This document shows, piece by piece, positions 1 to 8,780 of a stretch of DNA of 64,000 bases. Origin of the DNA: Pseudomonas sp. GR 6-02 (GTDB lineage Bacteria > Pseudomonadota > Gammaproteobacteria > Pseudomonadales > Pseudomonadaceae); the NCBI RefSeq assembly GCF_001655615.1, contig NZ_CP011567.1:2985001-3049000 (forward strand), read 5' to 3'. Under the pieces are notes generated by a model that was not told where the DNA came from, searched no databases, and was given only the letters and a program-made list of their open reading frames with translations. The position numbers and the translations under genes are program-made. Each line of letters starts with the position of its first letter. Position 1 is the stretch's first letter.

Positions 1-1098
1 GTGGTAGTCGGGGCTGGCGTGGTCGGCCTGGCGGTGGCCAGAGCCTTGGCCCGGACCGGACGAGAAGTGATCCTGGTCGAGGCGGGCGAGGGGATTGGCG
101 TGGGCATCAGCTCGCGCAATTCGGAAGTGATCCACGCCGGGATCTATTACCCGAGCGGCAGTCTCAAGGCGCAATTGTGCGTGGAGGGCAAGCAACGCCT
201 GTATACCTTCTGCGATGAGCGCGGTGTCGATTACCGGCGCCTCGGCAAGCTGATCGTGGCCACCGATGACCGTCAGCGCCATGCCTTGCAGGCGTTGCTG
301 GAGCAAGGCCGGCGCAACGGTGTCGATGACCTGCAATTACTGGATGCCGGTCAGGCACGAGCGCTTGAGCCGGCGTTGTTTTGTGTTGCAGCGCTTTGGT
401 CACCGTCTACCGGGATTGTCGATTCTCATGCCTTGATGCTGGCGCTTCAGGCCGATGCCGAAGCCTGGGGCACCTCGGTGGCCTTTCATACGCCGCTTAC
501 ATCGGCCCGTTGTACCGAACAGGGTTTCGAGCTGCACATGGGGGGGACTCAGCCGATGACCTTGAGCTGTCGTGAACTGATCAACTGCGCCGGACTGTCT
601 GCGCCAGAGGTGGCGAGCCGGATCGAAGGCTTGCCGGCGCGGCACGTGCCCAAGGCTTGGCTGTGCAAGGGCAGTTACTTCAGTTTCAGTGGCCCGGCGC
701 CGTTCCGGCATCTGGTTTATCCAGCACCGGAAAGCGCCGGGCTGGGCGTGCACATGACCCTGGACCTGGGTGGTCAGGCCCGTTTCGGGCCGGATGTCGA
801 ATGGGTCGAGCAGATCGATTATCGCGTCGACCCCCATCGTGGCGAAGGCTTCTATCAGGCGATCCGGCGCTACTGGCCGGCGTTGCCCGATGACAGTCTG
901 CAACCGGCCTACAGCGGCATCCGCCCGAAAATCAGCGGGCCGACCGAGCCGGCCGCCGACTTCATCATCAGCGGCCCGGACGTTCACGGCGTACCGGGTT
1001 TGGTTAACTTGTTCGGCATCGAATCGCCGGGGCTGACCAGTTGCCTGGCGCTGGCCGAACGGGTGGTGCAGCGTTTAATTCGCAATGAAACGCTGTAG
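1..1098 (+). CDS. FAD-dependent oxidoreductase, LhgO/DAO family (5' partial)
   Basis: The reading frame is open from the first base, and the protein begins inside the dinucleotide-binding fold ([10 protein letters not shown], a GxGxxG motif followed by the acidic strand end VLVEAG), so a few N-terminal residues probably lie outside the window. The [15 protein letters not shown] segment and the C-terminal GIRPKI and [18 protein letters not shown] segments are typical of the L-2-hydroxyglutarate oxidase-like branch of the DAO flavoproteins. It probably oxidises a 2-hydroxy or amino acid with FAD; the substrate cannot be read from sequence. The stop codon lies inside a REP element. Confidence 0.8.
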   Translation: MVVGAGVVGLAVARALARTGREVILVEAGEGIGVGISSRNSEVIHAGIYYPSGSLKAQLCVEGKQRLYTFCDERGVDYRRLGKLIVATDDRQRHALQALLEQGRRNGVDDLQLLDAGQARALEPALFCVAALWSPSTGIVDSHALMLALQADAEAWGTSVAFHTPLTSARCTEQGFELHMGGTQPMTLSCRELINCAGLSAPEVASRIEGLPARHVPKAWLCKGSYFSFSGPAPFRHLVYPAPESAGLGVHMTLDLGGQARFGPDVEWVEQIDYRVDPHRGEGFYQAIRRYWPALPDDSLQPAYSGIRPKISGPTEPAADFIISGPDVHGVPGLVNLFGIESPGLTSCLALAERVVQRLIRNETL

Positions 1099-1226
1099 CA
1101 GCTGGCGAAGCCTGCGTTCGGCTGCGCAGCAGTCGTGAATCCTGCGCACGTGGTTTATCTGACCCACCCGCAGCGTATGGTTTAGCGACTGCTGTGCAGC
1201 CGAACGCAGCCTTCGGCAGCTGCTAC
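1095..1226. repeat. REPIN: two inverted REP elements
   Basis: Two REP-like arms face each other: 1095-1135 (begins GTAGCAGCTG, contains CTGCGTTCGGCTGCGCAGCAG) and 1186-1226 (ends GCAGCTGCTAC), separated by about 50 bases. The same arms recur at 16221-16365 and 31104-31151. The left arm overlaps the TAG stop of the preceding oxidoreductase gene. Such paired elements are usually mobilised in trans by a RAYT transposase; none is seen in this window. Confidence 0.85.
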
Positions 1227-1321
1227 AAAGTCGTGCGGCGCAACCGATGATCAGGGTTTAGGCTGCAACCAGCTGCGAGGACTATTCTTGGCAATGCGCC
1301 CATCGCCATGGGAGATCTCTG

Positions 1322-1828
1322 ATGATCAACGTACGCACTGCCCGCATGCTCGCCGATTACAAGCGCTGGGCCGATCAGCGACTCTTCGACAGCCTCATGG
1401 CGCTGCCACCTGAGGAACTCAATCGCAAACGGGTGTCGGTGTTCAATAACATGATCGGCGCCTTGAACCACACCTATGTGGTGGATTGCATCTGGCAAGC
1501 TCATCTGGAGGGCCGGGGGCACGACTTCAAGACCTCCCATGGCCTGCTCCATACCGAGCTCGCCGAGTTGCGAATGGCGCAACAGGAGATTGATCAATGG
1601 TTCTGTGGCTGGAGCTCGGCCCAGACCGAGGAGTCGCTGGATAAACCCATCGAATTCACCTCCATGTCGGGGGAAAGCGGGGTCATGAGTGCCGGCGCCA
1701 TGCTGTTGCATGTGGTCAACCACGCCAGCTATCACCGGGGCTGGGTGATTCAGATGTACTTCGACATTCCGGCCATACCGCCGATCACCGACCTGTCAGA
1801 GTTTTTGCGCGAGGTTCCCGGGTATTGA
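1322..1828 (+). CDS. DinB family protein
   Basis: A 168-residue protein with the DinB/YfiT four-helix fold. The N-terminus ARMLADYKRWADQRLFDSL is the typical first helix. Candidate metal-ligand histidines lie in ALNHTYVVD (about residue 50) and in VVNHASYHRGW (about residues 131-135), the usual His triad of these putative metal-dependent enzymes. The length fits the family. It stands alone between a REPIN and the converging sensor kinase, so context does not reveal its role; DinB-like proteins include thiol-dependent hydrolases and transferases. Confidence 0.85.
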   Translation: MINVRTARMLADYKRWADQRLFDSLMALPPEELNRKRVSVFNNMIGALNHTYVVDCIWQAHLEGRGHDFKTSHGLLHTELAELRMAQQEIDQWFCGWSSAQTEESLDKPIEFTSMSGESGVMSAGAMLLHVVNHASYHRGWVIQMYFDIPAIPPITDLSEFLREVPGY

Positions 1829-1928
1829 GTCGAGCCCTGGCCCGATAACAGCATAAATCCGCTGTGGGAAGTGGCCCTGTGGCGAGGGGGCCGCTCTCAC
1901 ATTGATCTTCTTTGTTATGGAGATTGGG

Positions 1929-3323
1929 TCAAGCCTGGGGAATCAGGTTCTGCCGGCAATCGAGCACCAACCGCGCACCCCCTAACTCACTGCTGTCCAC
2001 CTCCAGCGTAAACCCATGCAGGCTGGCAATCGCGGCTACGATCGACAGGCCCAGCCCGAATCCGCTTTGCGGGTTGCCGCCTTCGGCGCGATAGAAACGC
2101 TGAAACACCGCCTCGCGCTCGGCCGGCGCAATCCCGGGGCCGGAGTCGAGCACTTCAATGCGCGTGTGCCCCGCGTCATTCACCCCACGCAAAATCACCT
2201 GGCCACCTGGCGGGGTGAATTTGATCGAGTTGCTCAGCAAGTTCGCCACGGCTTCAAACAGCAGAGCGCGGTCGCCGTTGAGCCCGGGCAAGGATTCGGG
2301 CATTTGCAGTTCAAAGGTCAGTTCGCCTTCTTCCGCCAGCGGCAGATAAAAGTCATGCAACTCCCGCAGCAACGGCACCGGGTCCAGTCGCACGAACCCC
2401 GAACGGCGCTGGCGATCCTCCAGTTCGGAAATCCGCAACAAGCCACGGAAACGCGCCATCAAGGTGTCCGCCTCGCCGAGCACCGAATCCAGTTGCACGG
2501 CCAGCGTCGAGCCTTCATCGGCCTGCTGCTGAATCCGGTACAGCTGCGCCCGCAGACGAGTGAGCGGCGTGCGCAGGTCATGGGCGATGTTGTCGCACAC
2601 GCCCTTGACCTCATGCATCAAGCGCTCGATGCGTTCGAGCATGGCGTTGACGATGGCGGCGAGCATGTCCAGTTCGTCACGGCGATTGGACAACGGCAGG
2701 CGCCGGGTCAGGTCGCCGGCGACGATGGCTTCGGCGCTGGCCTGGATCGCCCGGATCCGCCGCAGCGGGCGCCGTCTCAATAAATGCCAGCCGGCGATGC
2801 CCGGCAAAATCGTCAGCGACACGCCCCACAACAGCGCGTGCAGGATGATCCGGGTCACGGCAAACAACGAACCGTTGTCCCGCACCAGCACCAGCCAGCG
2901 GCCGTCCAGGGTTCGGGTCGCGACGGCGTCGCAGCTGTCGGCGGGCAGGGTCGGGTCGTCGGATTCGGCGCAATCGCCGAGCATGTGAATTTTGCCGTCC
3001 AGCGGCAGTTCTTCGGGGATCTGGCGCAAGGCGCCGCTGAGGTAGCGCTGCTGGTCATCGAACAGGCCATAGGCATCGATGCCGCGAATGTCGAAGGTCA
3101 TGCTGGCGGCGAGGGCATCCACCAGTTGCTCGCCCTGGAAGCGTGAAAACAGATGCTGACGTTGCATCAGCGAGTGTTTGGCGAGGGTGTCGAGGTAGTT
3201 GGACACCTCGTAATACATGACCCCCATGAGAATCGCGCTCCAGGCGACGAACAGCGAACTGTAAAGCGCCAGCAAACGGCTGCTGGAGGAACGCCAGCCT
3301 TTAGAGGGGTTCAGCAATGACAT
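1929..3323 (-). CDS. Membrane sensor histidine kinase
   Basis: A 464-residue kinase with one membrane helix near residues 15-38 (LLALYSSLFVAWSAILMGVM), a periplasmic sensor region to about residue 155, a second helix (ALLWGVSLTILPGIAGWHLL), a HAMP linker, an H-box with phospho-acceptor histidine (DNIAHDLRTPLTRLRAQL), an N-box (AVANLLSNSIKFTP) and G-boxes (DSGPGIAP, GFGLGLSIV). The start overlaps the end of the response regulator gene by 23 bases, so the two are co-transcribed and probably translationally coupled. The signal is unknown. The periplasmic part holds two cysteines (DCAESDDPTLPADSCD) that could form a disulfide. Confidence 0.92.
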   Translation of the reverse strand: MSLLNPSKGWRSSSSRLLALYSSLFVAWSAILMGVMYYEVSNYLDTLAKHSLMQRQHLFSRFQGEQLVDALAASMTFDIRGIDAYGLFDDQQRYLSGALRQIPEELPLDGKIHMLGDCAESDDPTLPADSCDAVATRTLDGRWLVLVRDNGSLFAVTRIILHALLWGVSLTILPGIAGWHLLRRRPLRRIRAIQASAEAIVAGDLTRRLPLSNRRDELDMLAAIVNAMLERIERLMHEVKGVCDNIAHDLRTPLTRLRAQLYRIQQQADEGSTLAVQLDSVLGEADTLMARFRGLLRISELEDRQRRSGFVRLDPVPLLRELHDFYLPLAEEGELTFELQMPESLPGLNGDRALLFEAVANLLSNSIKFTPPGGQVILRGVNDAGHTRIEVLDSGPGIAPAEREAVFQRFYRAEGGNPQSGFGLGLSIVAAIASLHGFTLEVDSSELGGARLVLDCRQNLIPQA

Positions 3324-3984
3324 AACCCGAGCCTCGCACGGTCCGAATCAGTGGGGCTTTGCCTGGCGGGTCGATTTTCTTGCGCAGACGGCCGATGTGC
3401 ACGTCGATCAGGTTGGTGCCGGGGTCGAAGTGATAACCCCATACTTCTTCGAAAATCATCATCCGCGACAGAATCTGCCCGGTGTTGCGCATCAGAAATT
3501 CCAGCAACTTGTACTCGGTGGGCAACAGCGTCAGCAACTGGCTGTTGCGTCTGGCCTCGTGGCTGATCAGGTTCAGCTCCAGATCGGCCACGCGCAACGT
3601 GGTGGCCTGGGCGGTCACGGTGTTCTGCCGGCGCAGCAAGACTTCGACCCGGGCGGCCATTTCATCGGTGGCGAATGGTTTGGTCAGGTAATCGTCGCCG
3701 CCGGCGCGCAAGCCACGCACGCGTTCATCGACGTCGGAGAGGGCGCTGATCATCAGGATCGGCGTGGCCACGCCCATGGTGCGCAAGGTGGTGACAATCG
3801 CCAGGCCATCGAGCTCCGGCAGCATGCGATCGAGGGTGATCAGGTCGTAGTCGCCGCTGACGGCGCGCTCCAGGCCTTCACGGCCATTGTCGACCCAATC
3901 CACTTCGAGGCCGTGGCTGCTCAGTTCGGCGACGATTTCCCGGGCGGTCACGGCGTCGTCTTCGATGGTCAAAATACGGGTCAT
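3301..3984 (-). CDS. OmpR/PhoB-family response regulator
   Basis: A 227-residue regulator. The receiver domain has acidic residues EDD near residues 8-10, the phospho-acceptor Asp in LITLDRMLPELDG (about 52) and Lys in YLTKPF. It is followed by a winged-helix output domain (LLPTEYKLLEFLMRN, NLIDVHIGRLRKKID, IRTVRGSGYVI). It is the first gene of a two-gene operon with the sensor kinase. No named orthologue can be assigned from sequence alone. Confidence 0.93.
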   Translation of the reverse strand: MTRILTIEDDAVTAREIVAELSSHGLEVDWVDNGREGLERAVSGDYDLITLDRMLPELDGLAIVTTLRTMGVATPILMISALSDVDERVRGLRAGGDDYLTKPFATDEMAARVEVLLRRQNTVTAQATTLRVADLELNLISHEARRNSQLLTLLPTEYKLLEFLMRNTGQILSRMMIFEEVWGYHFDPGTNLIDVHIGRLRKKIDPPGKAPLIRTVRGSGYVIAEPL

Positions 3985-4132
3985 AGGGCTTGCCTGATAA
4001 TCGGTTCAATACGAAGTTGAGGCATTTTGCCAAGAATTACATGCGGCTGATTAAATTAACTTTCATGTGGTCTCGTGAGGCTGGTCGCAACATTGATATC
4101 ATCCAGCCATGACTCTAAATGGAAGCTGCACT

Positions 4133-4465
4133 GTGCGCACTTTAATGGTTCGTGGCTGGATGCCAATATTTGTGCTGTTGTGCCTGTTCGGTTCATCCGC
4201 CTGGGCTGCCAATACGCCGTGTTCGGGGAAGAAGGGCGGTATCGATCGTTGCGACGGCGATCTGTTCCTGTGCAATGACGGCTCCATCAGCGGTTCAAAG
4301 AAAAGCTGTTCGGCGATGTTTGGCACTAAAAGCCAGGCGCGGCCGCAGACGCTGTTACAGGAAACCGAAGGCTGCGCCTGCGGTACCGGTACGTTCTGCA
4401 CCGGGCCAAGAGGCGGGGTGTATTGCCTGACGCCCAGCGGCAACAAGAGTTACAAGCGCAAGTAA
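4133..4465 (+). CDS. Small secreted eight-cysteine protein of unknown function
   Basis: I chose the GTG at 4133 because GGAAG lies seven bases upstream and because this start gives a clean signal peptide (MRTLMVRGW, hydrophobic core MPIFVLLCLFG, cleavage after AWA). In-frame ATGs at 4109 and 4145 are alternatives. The mature part of about 85 residues holds eight cysteines and a basic tail (NKSYKRK), which suggests a small disulfide-rich periplasmic or extracellular protein. No family was recognised. It lies directly upstream of the hcn control region and has the same orientation. Confidence 0.6.
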   Translation: MRTLMVRGWMPIFVLLCLFGSSAWAANTPCSGKKGGIDRCDGDLFLCNDGSISGSKKSCSAMFGTKSQARPQTLLQETEGCACGTGTFCTGPRGGVYCLTPSGNKSYKRK

Positions 4466-4535
4466 TTCGTTTGCAGCCAAAAAACGCTTAGCGCAATGCT
4501 TAGCGTCGATGTTGGATAGGACGCAGGTGTTTTCA

Positions 4536-4584
4536 CTGGCCTGGATCAATATTTCCTTCGGCGATATTTCCTAACATAAAAAGA
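4536..4584 (+). promoter_or_regulatory. hcnA promoter with ANR-type box
   Basis: CTGGC-CTGG-ATCAA at 4536-4549 matches the right half of the ANR/FNR palindrome (TTGAT-N4-ATCAA) perfectly and the left half partly. A -10-like TAACAT lies at 4572-4577. If transcription starts near 4584 the box is centred at -41.5, the class II position known for ANR at hcnA promoters. The start site is inferred, not mapped. Confidence 0.7.
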
Positions 4585-4752
4585 TCCAGCCCCATCTCGC
4601 GGTATTGACTACATTGCTTGGACGCGCAGCTGATGCGTTGTCGAAGTACCAGTGCAGACCTTCTCGTTGTTATTAGTCAGGTGGCCCGCAAGGTGTAGTG
4701 CAGCATGGAGCTGAAGAATCTCACCTGAACCTTTCACGGATGAACAATCGCA
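4584..4752 (+). promoter_or_regulatory. hcnA mRNA leader with RsmA/RsmE-type binding site
   Basis: A leader of about 170 nt precedes hcnA. TCACGGATGAA at 4734-4744 puts the GGA of the ribosome binding site inside the CAnGGAyG element recognised by RsmA/CsrA proteins in hcnA leaders of other Pseudomonas species. Further GGA triplets lie at 4620-4622 and 4707-4709. This predicts translational repression by Rsm proteins and relief by GacA-dependent small RNAs. No other gene is seen in this stretch. Confidence 0.7.
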
Positions 4753-5067
4753 ATGCAACGTATAAACCGAACCTTCGATATCCAGCCACTGGTGCGGGCG
4801 GATATGACTGTGTGCATCAATGGCCAGACTGTCAGCGCCGCCATCGGCGAAACCGTCCTGACGGTCATTCAGTCACTGGGCATTCGCCAGGTGGCCCGTA
4901 ACGATCACGATCAAATCAGCGGTGCCTATTGCGGCATGGGCGTGTGCCAATGCTGCCTGGTGAAAATCGATGGGCGCCACAAACGGCGTGCCTGCCAGAC
5001 GATCGTGCGTGAGGGCATGCGCATCGAAACCCGGGTCAACCGTATCGCCGGGCAGGAGGTTTTATGA
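4753..5067 (+). CDS. hcnA: Hydrogen cyanide synthase subunit HcnA
   Basis: A 104-residue protein with a [2Fe-2S] ferredoxin-like fold. The cysteine pattern YCGMGVCQCC...RRACQT gives the cluster ligands, and ADMTVCINGQTVSAAIGETVL is the N-terminal beta-grasp. HcnA is the iron-sulfur subunit of the membrane-associated flavoenzyme complex that oxidises glycine to HCN and CO2. The length and the hcnA-hcnB-hcnC order fit. The ATG lies 13 bases after the GGA of the Rsm-type site, and the stop overlaps the hcnB start (ATGA). A related oxidase for opines or proline is the main alternative, but the promoter architecture supports HCN synthase. Confidence 0.9.
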   Translation: MQRINRTFDIQPLVRADMTVCINGQTVSAAIGETVLTVIQSLGIRQVARNDHDQISGAYCGMGVCQCCLVKIDGRHKRRACQTIVREGMRIETRVNRIAGQEVL

Positions 5068-6473
5068 GCCTGCAACCGGTGATCGTCGGCGGCGGGCCGG
5101 CGGGTATGGCCGCGGCCATTGAACTGGCGCGCCATGGTGTGCGTTGTACCTTGCTCGAAGAGGCTTCGCGTCTTGGCGGGGTGGTCTATCGCGGCCCCTT
5201 GCGCGATAACGTGCAACTGGATTACCTGGGGCCACGCTATTCGGAAGTGCTGGCCAAACTGCATGGAGAATTCCACGAGCAGTCGGGCCTGATCGACGTG
5301 CGCTTGAACCACCGCGTGGTCGGCGCCGAAGGCACCCGGGCGCTGGTGGTGCTGGACGTCAATGAGCATTTGCAGGAGGTCCAATACCCGCAGCTGCTGT
5401 TGGCTGCCGGTTGCCATGAGCGCAGCGTACCGTTCCCCGGCTGGACCTTGCCTGGGGTGATTCTGCTGGGTGGTTTGCAACTGCAAATCAAGAGCGGCGT
5501 CGTTCAACCCCAGGGGCCGGTGGTGATCGCCGGCACCGGTCCGCTGTTGCCGCTGGTGGCCTGCCAACTGCACGCTTCGGGGGTGAGCGTCGCAGGGGTC
5601 TACGAGGCGTGTGCGTTCGGCAAGATCGCCCGGGAAAGCCTCGCACTATTGAATAAACCGCAGTTGTTCCTCGACGGTTTGAGCATGCTCGCATACCTGA
5701 AACTGCACGGCATTCCCATGCACTATGGTTGGGGCGTGGTCGAGGCTCAAGGCGAGGAAGAGTTGAAATCAGTGACCGTTGCGCCGTACTCCAGCACCTG
5801 GGAGCCAGACCTGAGCCGCGCCGAACGGATTGCCGCGCAGACCCTGGCGGTCGGCTATGGCTTCATTCCTCGCACTCAACTCAGCCAGCAAATGGGCCTG
5901 GACCACGGCTTCAGCGATGACGGCTACCTGCGGGCCAGCGCCAATGTCTGGCAGCAAAGCAGCGAACCCCATGTGCATCTGGCCGGTGACATGGGCGGAA
6001 TTCGCGGAGGCGAGGCGGCCATGCTCGCGGGACGAATCGCAGCAGTGTCGATCCTACTGCAACGTGACGTGCTGGATGCGGAGCTGGCGCGGGTCAGACG
6101 TGACCGCTACCTGTCGAAACTCAAGTCCATCGTGCGCTTTCGCGCCGCCGTCGACCGTTACACCGAACGCGGTGCCGGGCAGACCGCATTGCCGGTCGCC
6201 GACACGGTGATTTGCCGCTGTGAGCACGCGACCCGCGCCGACATCGATCGGGCGCTGGAGCAGGGTGTGCAAGACCTGGCCAGCCTGAAAATGCGTACCC
6301 GCGTGAGCATGGGCGACTGTCAGGGGCGGATGTGCGTCGGTTATTGCACCGACCGTTTGCGCGAAGCCACCGGACGGCGAGATGTGGGCTGGTTGCGACC
6401 GCGCTTTCCCGTCGACCCGATTCCTTTTTCAGCATTCCAGTCTGTCGGCACGGAGGCTGCAAGCCATGAGTAA
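5064..6473 (+). CDS. hcnB: Hydrogen cyanide synthase subunit HcnB
   Basis: A 469-residue FAD/NAD(P)-binding subunit. The N-terminal motif VIVGGGPAGMAAAIELARHG binds FAD. A second Rossmann motif (VVIAGTGPLLPLVACQL) lies near residue 155, and HLAGDMGGIRGGEAAMLAGR is the C-terminal FAD-contact region. The last 100 residues carry a BFD-like cysteine cluster (VICRCEHAT, then MGDCQGRMCVGYC) that likely ligates a second [2Fe-2S] centre. It acts with HcnA and HcnC in glycine oxidation to cyanide. It overlaps hcnA by four bases and hcnC by eight, so the three are translated as a coupled unit. Confidence 0.9.
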   Translation: MSLQPVIVGGGPAGMAAAIELARHGVRCTLLEEASRLGGVVYRGPLRDNVQLDYLGPRYSEVLAKLHGEFHEQSGLIDVRLNHRVVGAEGTRALVVLDVNEHLQEVQYPQLLLAAGCHERSVPFPGWTLPGVILLGGLQLQIKSGVVQPQGPVVIAGTGPLLPLVACQLHASGVSVAGVYEACAFGKIARESLALLNKPQLFLDGLSMLAYLKLHGIPMHYGWGVVEAQGEEELKSVTVAPYSSTWEPDLSRAERIAAQTLAVGYGFIPRTQLSQQMGLDHGFSDDGYLRASANVWQQSSEPHVHLAGDMGGIRGGEAAMLAGRIAAVSILLQRDVLDAELARVRRDRYLSKLKSIVRFRAAVDRYTERGAGQTALPVADTVICRCEHATRADIDRALEQGVQDLASLKMRTRVSMGDCQGRMCVGYCTDRLREATGRRDVGWLRPRFPVDPIPFSAFQSVGTEAASHE

Positions 6474-7725
6474 GTTCTACGACGTGATCATCGCCGGCGG
6501 CGGTGTGATCGGGGCGTCCTGCGCCTATCAGTTATCCAAGCGCAAACACCTGAAAGTCGCGCTGATCGACGCCAAGCGACCCGGCAACGCGACCCGTGCT
6601 TCGGCCGGTGGCTTGTGGGCGATCGGTGAGTCGGTGGGCTTGGGCTGCGGGGTGATTTTCTTCCGCATGATGTCGGCCAATCGCAAGCGCGAAGCCCAGG
6701 GTGCGGCGGTGGCGGTGGACTCCAGCACGCCGCATATCCTGCCGCAGTCGTTCTTCGATTTAGCCTTGCAGTCCAACGCGATGTACCCGGATTTGCACCG
6801 GGAGCTGCAGGACAATCACGGGATGGATTTCAAGTTCGAGAAGACCGGCTTGAAATTCGTGATCTACGACGATGAAGACCGGCTCTACGCCGAGCACATC
6901 GTGGCGTGCATTCCGCACCTGGCGGATCAGGTGCGCTGGCTCGATCAAGCGGCACTGCGCGAAGCCGAGCCAAGTGTCAGCCATGAGGCGAGGGGGGCGC
7001 TGGAGTTTCTCTGCGACCATCAGGTCAGCCCGTTCCGCCTGGCCGATGCCTACACCGAAGGCGCGCGGCAAAACGGTGTGGACCTGTACTTCAACACCAA
7101 CGTCACCGGGGTGCTGCATCACGGCTCGCAGGTCACTGGCGTGCAGACCTCCGAGGCCGGTGTGTTCCGTTGCGATACGCTGATCAACGCTGCGGGTGCG
7201 TGGGCCGCCGACCTCAGCGAGCAGGCCACCGGCATTCGCATTCCGGTGAAACCGGTGAAGGGCCAGATCCTGCTGACCGAGCGCATGCCGAAGATCCTGC
7301 GCGGTTGCCTGACCACCAGCGACTGTTACGTGGCGCAGAAAGACAATGGCGAAATCCTGATCGGCAGCACCACCGAAGACAAAGGTTTTGACGTGACCAC
7401 CACCTACCCGGAAATCAGCAGCCTGGTGCAAGGCGCAGTGCGCTGCATTCCGGCGCTCGCCGACATCAACCTGAAACGTTGCTGGGCCGGGTTACGTCCT
7501 GGTTCGCCAGACGAACTGCCGATTCTCGGGCCGATGAAAGGGGTGCAGGGTTACCTCAATGCCTGCGGACATTTCCGCACCGGCATCCTGACCTCGGCGA
7601 TTACCGGCGTGGTGCTGGACAAACTGGTGAATAACGAGCCGTTGCCGCTGGATATCACACCGTTTCTGGCGGATCGGTTTGAAGTGACGCCGGAGGTCGA
7701 ATCGAAAGAAGCGCACATGGCTTGA
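6466..7725 (+). CDS. hcnC: Hydrogen cyanide synthase subunit HcnC
   Basis: A 419-residue DAO-family flavoprotein. The FAD-binding motif DVIIAGGGVIGASCAYQLS is at the N-terminus, followed by ATRASAGGLW, and the substrate or FAD-contact segment CWAGLRPGSPDELPILGP lies near residue 345. I start at the ATG at 6466 because GGAGG lies nine bases upstream and the GxGxxG motif then begins at residue 9 to 14. An in-frame upstream ATG (6382) would add 28 unrelated residues lying wholly within hcnB. It is probably the glycine-dehydrogenating subunit. Confidence 0.9.
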   Translation: MSKFYDVIIAGGGVIGASCAYQLSKRKHLKVALIDAKRPGNATRASAGGLWAIGESVGLGCGVIFFRMMSANRKREAQGAAVAVDSSTPHILPQSFFDLALQSNAMYPDLHRELQDNHGMDFKFEKTGLKFVIYDDEDRLYAEHIVACIPHLADQVRWLDQAALREAEPSVSHEARGALEFLCDHQVSPFRLADAYTEGARQNGVDLYFNTNVTGVLHHGSQVTGVQTSEAGVFRCDTLINAAGAWAADLSEQATGIRIPVKPVKGQILLTERMPKILRGCLTTSDCYVAQKDNGEILIGSTTEDKGFDVTTTYPEISSLVQGAVRCIPALADINLKRCWAGLRPGSPDELPILGPMKGVQGYLNACGHFRTGILTSAITGVVLDKLVNNEPLPLDITPFLADRFEVTPEVESKEAHMA

Positions 7726-7731
7726 CCTCAA

Positions 7732-7764
7732 CCTCACCACAGACGCGCGAGCGCTGTGGTGAGG
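7732..7764. terminator. Inverted repeat between convergent genes
   Basis: CCTCACCACAG (7732-7742) is repeated inverted as CTGTGGTGAGG (7754-7764) around an 11-base loop, between the ends of hcnC and the minus-strand decarboxylase-family gene. There is no T-run, so it may terminate weakly in both directions or only protect mRNA ends. Confidence 0.55.
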
Positions 7765-7776
7765 GCGCTTGTGCCG

Positions 7777-8646
7777 TCACTCTTTAACGCTCATGAACTC
7801 CTTGGCCCAACGAATGTAGTCCTCCGGCTGCGTATAGGTATGCGTCAGTTCGGTGGCGTTCAGGTCGGAGGCTTGGGTGAAGATCTGGCGTTGTTCGCGC
7901 AGGCTGTCGTAAGTGGCTTTGATGGCGGCGAAGTAGGCGCCATGGCCGTCGATGGTGACGCGCACGCCCAATTCGGCCAGGCGTTTGTCGTCGCGCAGCA
8001 GCGGGTTGCCGTAGGTGACCAGCATCAGCGGTACGCTCAGGTGTTCGGCGATCTGTTCCAGATGATCGAAATCCTGCACGCCCACCATGCAAATCCCGTC
8101 GGCCCCGGCCTGTTGGTAATGCTGGGTGCGGCTGATGATTTCCTGGACCGGCAGGATCCCTGCGTTGGTGCGGGCGATGATCGCCATTTCCGAATCGACC
8201 CGGGCTTCCAGCGCCGCGCGGATCTTGCCGACACCTTCGGCGACCGTGATCAGGTCGGTGGACTTGCGACCGAATTGCGCCGGTAGCAGGGTGTCTTCGA
8301 TGGTCAGGGCGGCCACGCCGGCGCGTTCGAGTTCGACGATGGTGCGCATGACATTGAGCGCGTTGCCGTAGCCGTGGTCGGCGTCGGCAATGACCGGCAA
8401 TTGCGCCACTCGGCCGATGCGGGTGGCCTGTTCGGCGAACTCACTGAGGGTGATCAACGCAAAATCGGGGGCGCCCAATACCTGCAACGACGCCACCGAA
8501 CCACCCAGGATTCCCACCTCAAAACCCAGGTCGGCGGCGATGCGTGCCGACATCGGGTCGAAGACAGAGGCCGTGTGGTAGCAGATGCCGGAAGCGAGCA
8601 GTTGGCGGAAATTACGGCGTAAATCTTGGTGAGAAAGCCTGGACAT
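7777..8646 (-). CDS. Oxaloacetate decarboxylase-family protein (PEP mutase/isocitrate lyase superfamily)
   Basis: A 289-residue TIM-barrel protein of the PEP mutase/isocitrate lyase superfamily. Metal and substrate motifs are visible: [16 protein letters not shown] (about residues 86-101) and [17 protein letters not shown] (about 113-129). The length and the segment [19 protein letters not shown] closely resemble the Pseudomonas oxaloacetate decarboxylase PA4872, recognised from memory. It would cleave oxaloacetate to pyruvate and CO2. It lies downstream of the succinyltransferase-like pair on the same strand, 134 bases away, so it may be in the same transcript or independent. Confidence 0.82.
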   Translation of the reverse strand: MSRLSHQDLRRNFRQLLASGICYHTASVFDPMSARIAADLGFEVGILGGSVASLQVLGAPDFALITLSEFAEQATRIGRVAQLPVIADADHGYGNALNVMRTIVELERAGVAALTIEDTLLPAQFGRKSTDLITVAEGVGKIRAALEARVDSEMAIIARTNAGILPVQEIISRTQHYQQAGADGICMVGVQDFDHLEQIAEHLSVPLMLVTYGNPLLRDDKRLAELGVRVTIDGHGAYFAAIKATYDSLREQRQIFTQASDLNATELTHTYTQPEDYIRWAKEFMSVKE

Positions 8647-8780
8647 ACGAGTTCCACCATATAAAGGAATGGAAGGGCTTGAGCAAAAGTGTCAACGCCG
8701 AAGGAACAAAAGGCTATCACGCGGGCGGGTAAAGGATGATGACGAATTTTTTTGGCAAGTGAACGCAAGATCTTTTCCGC

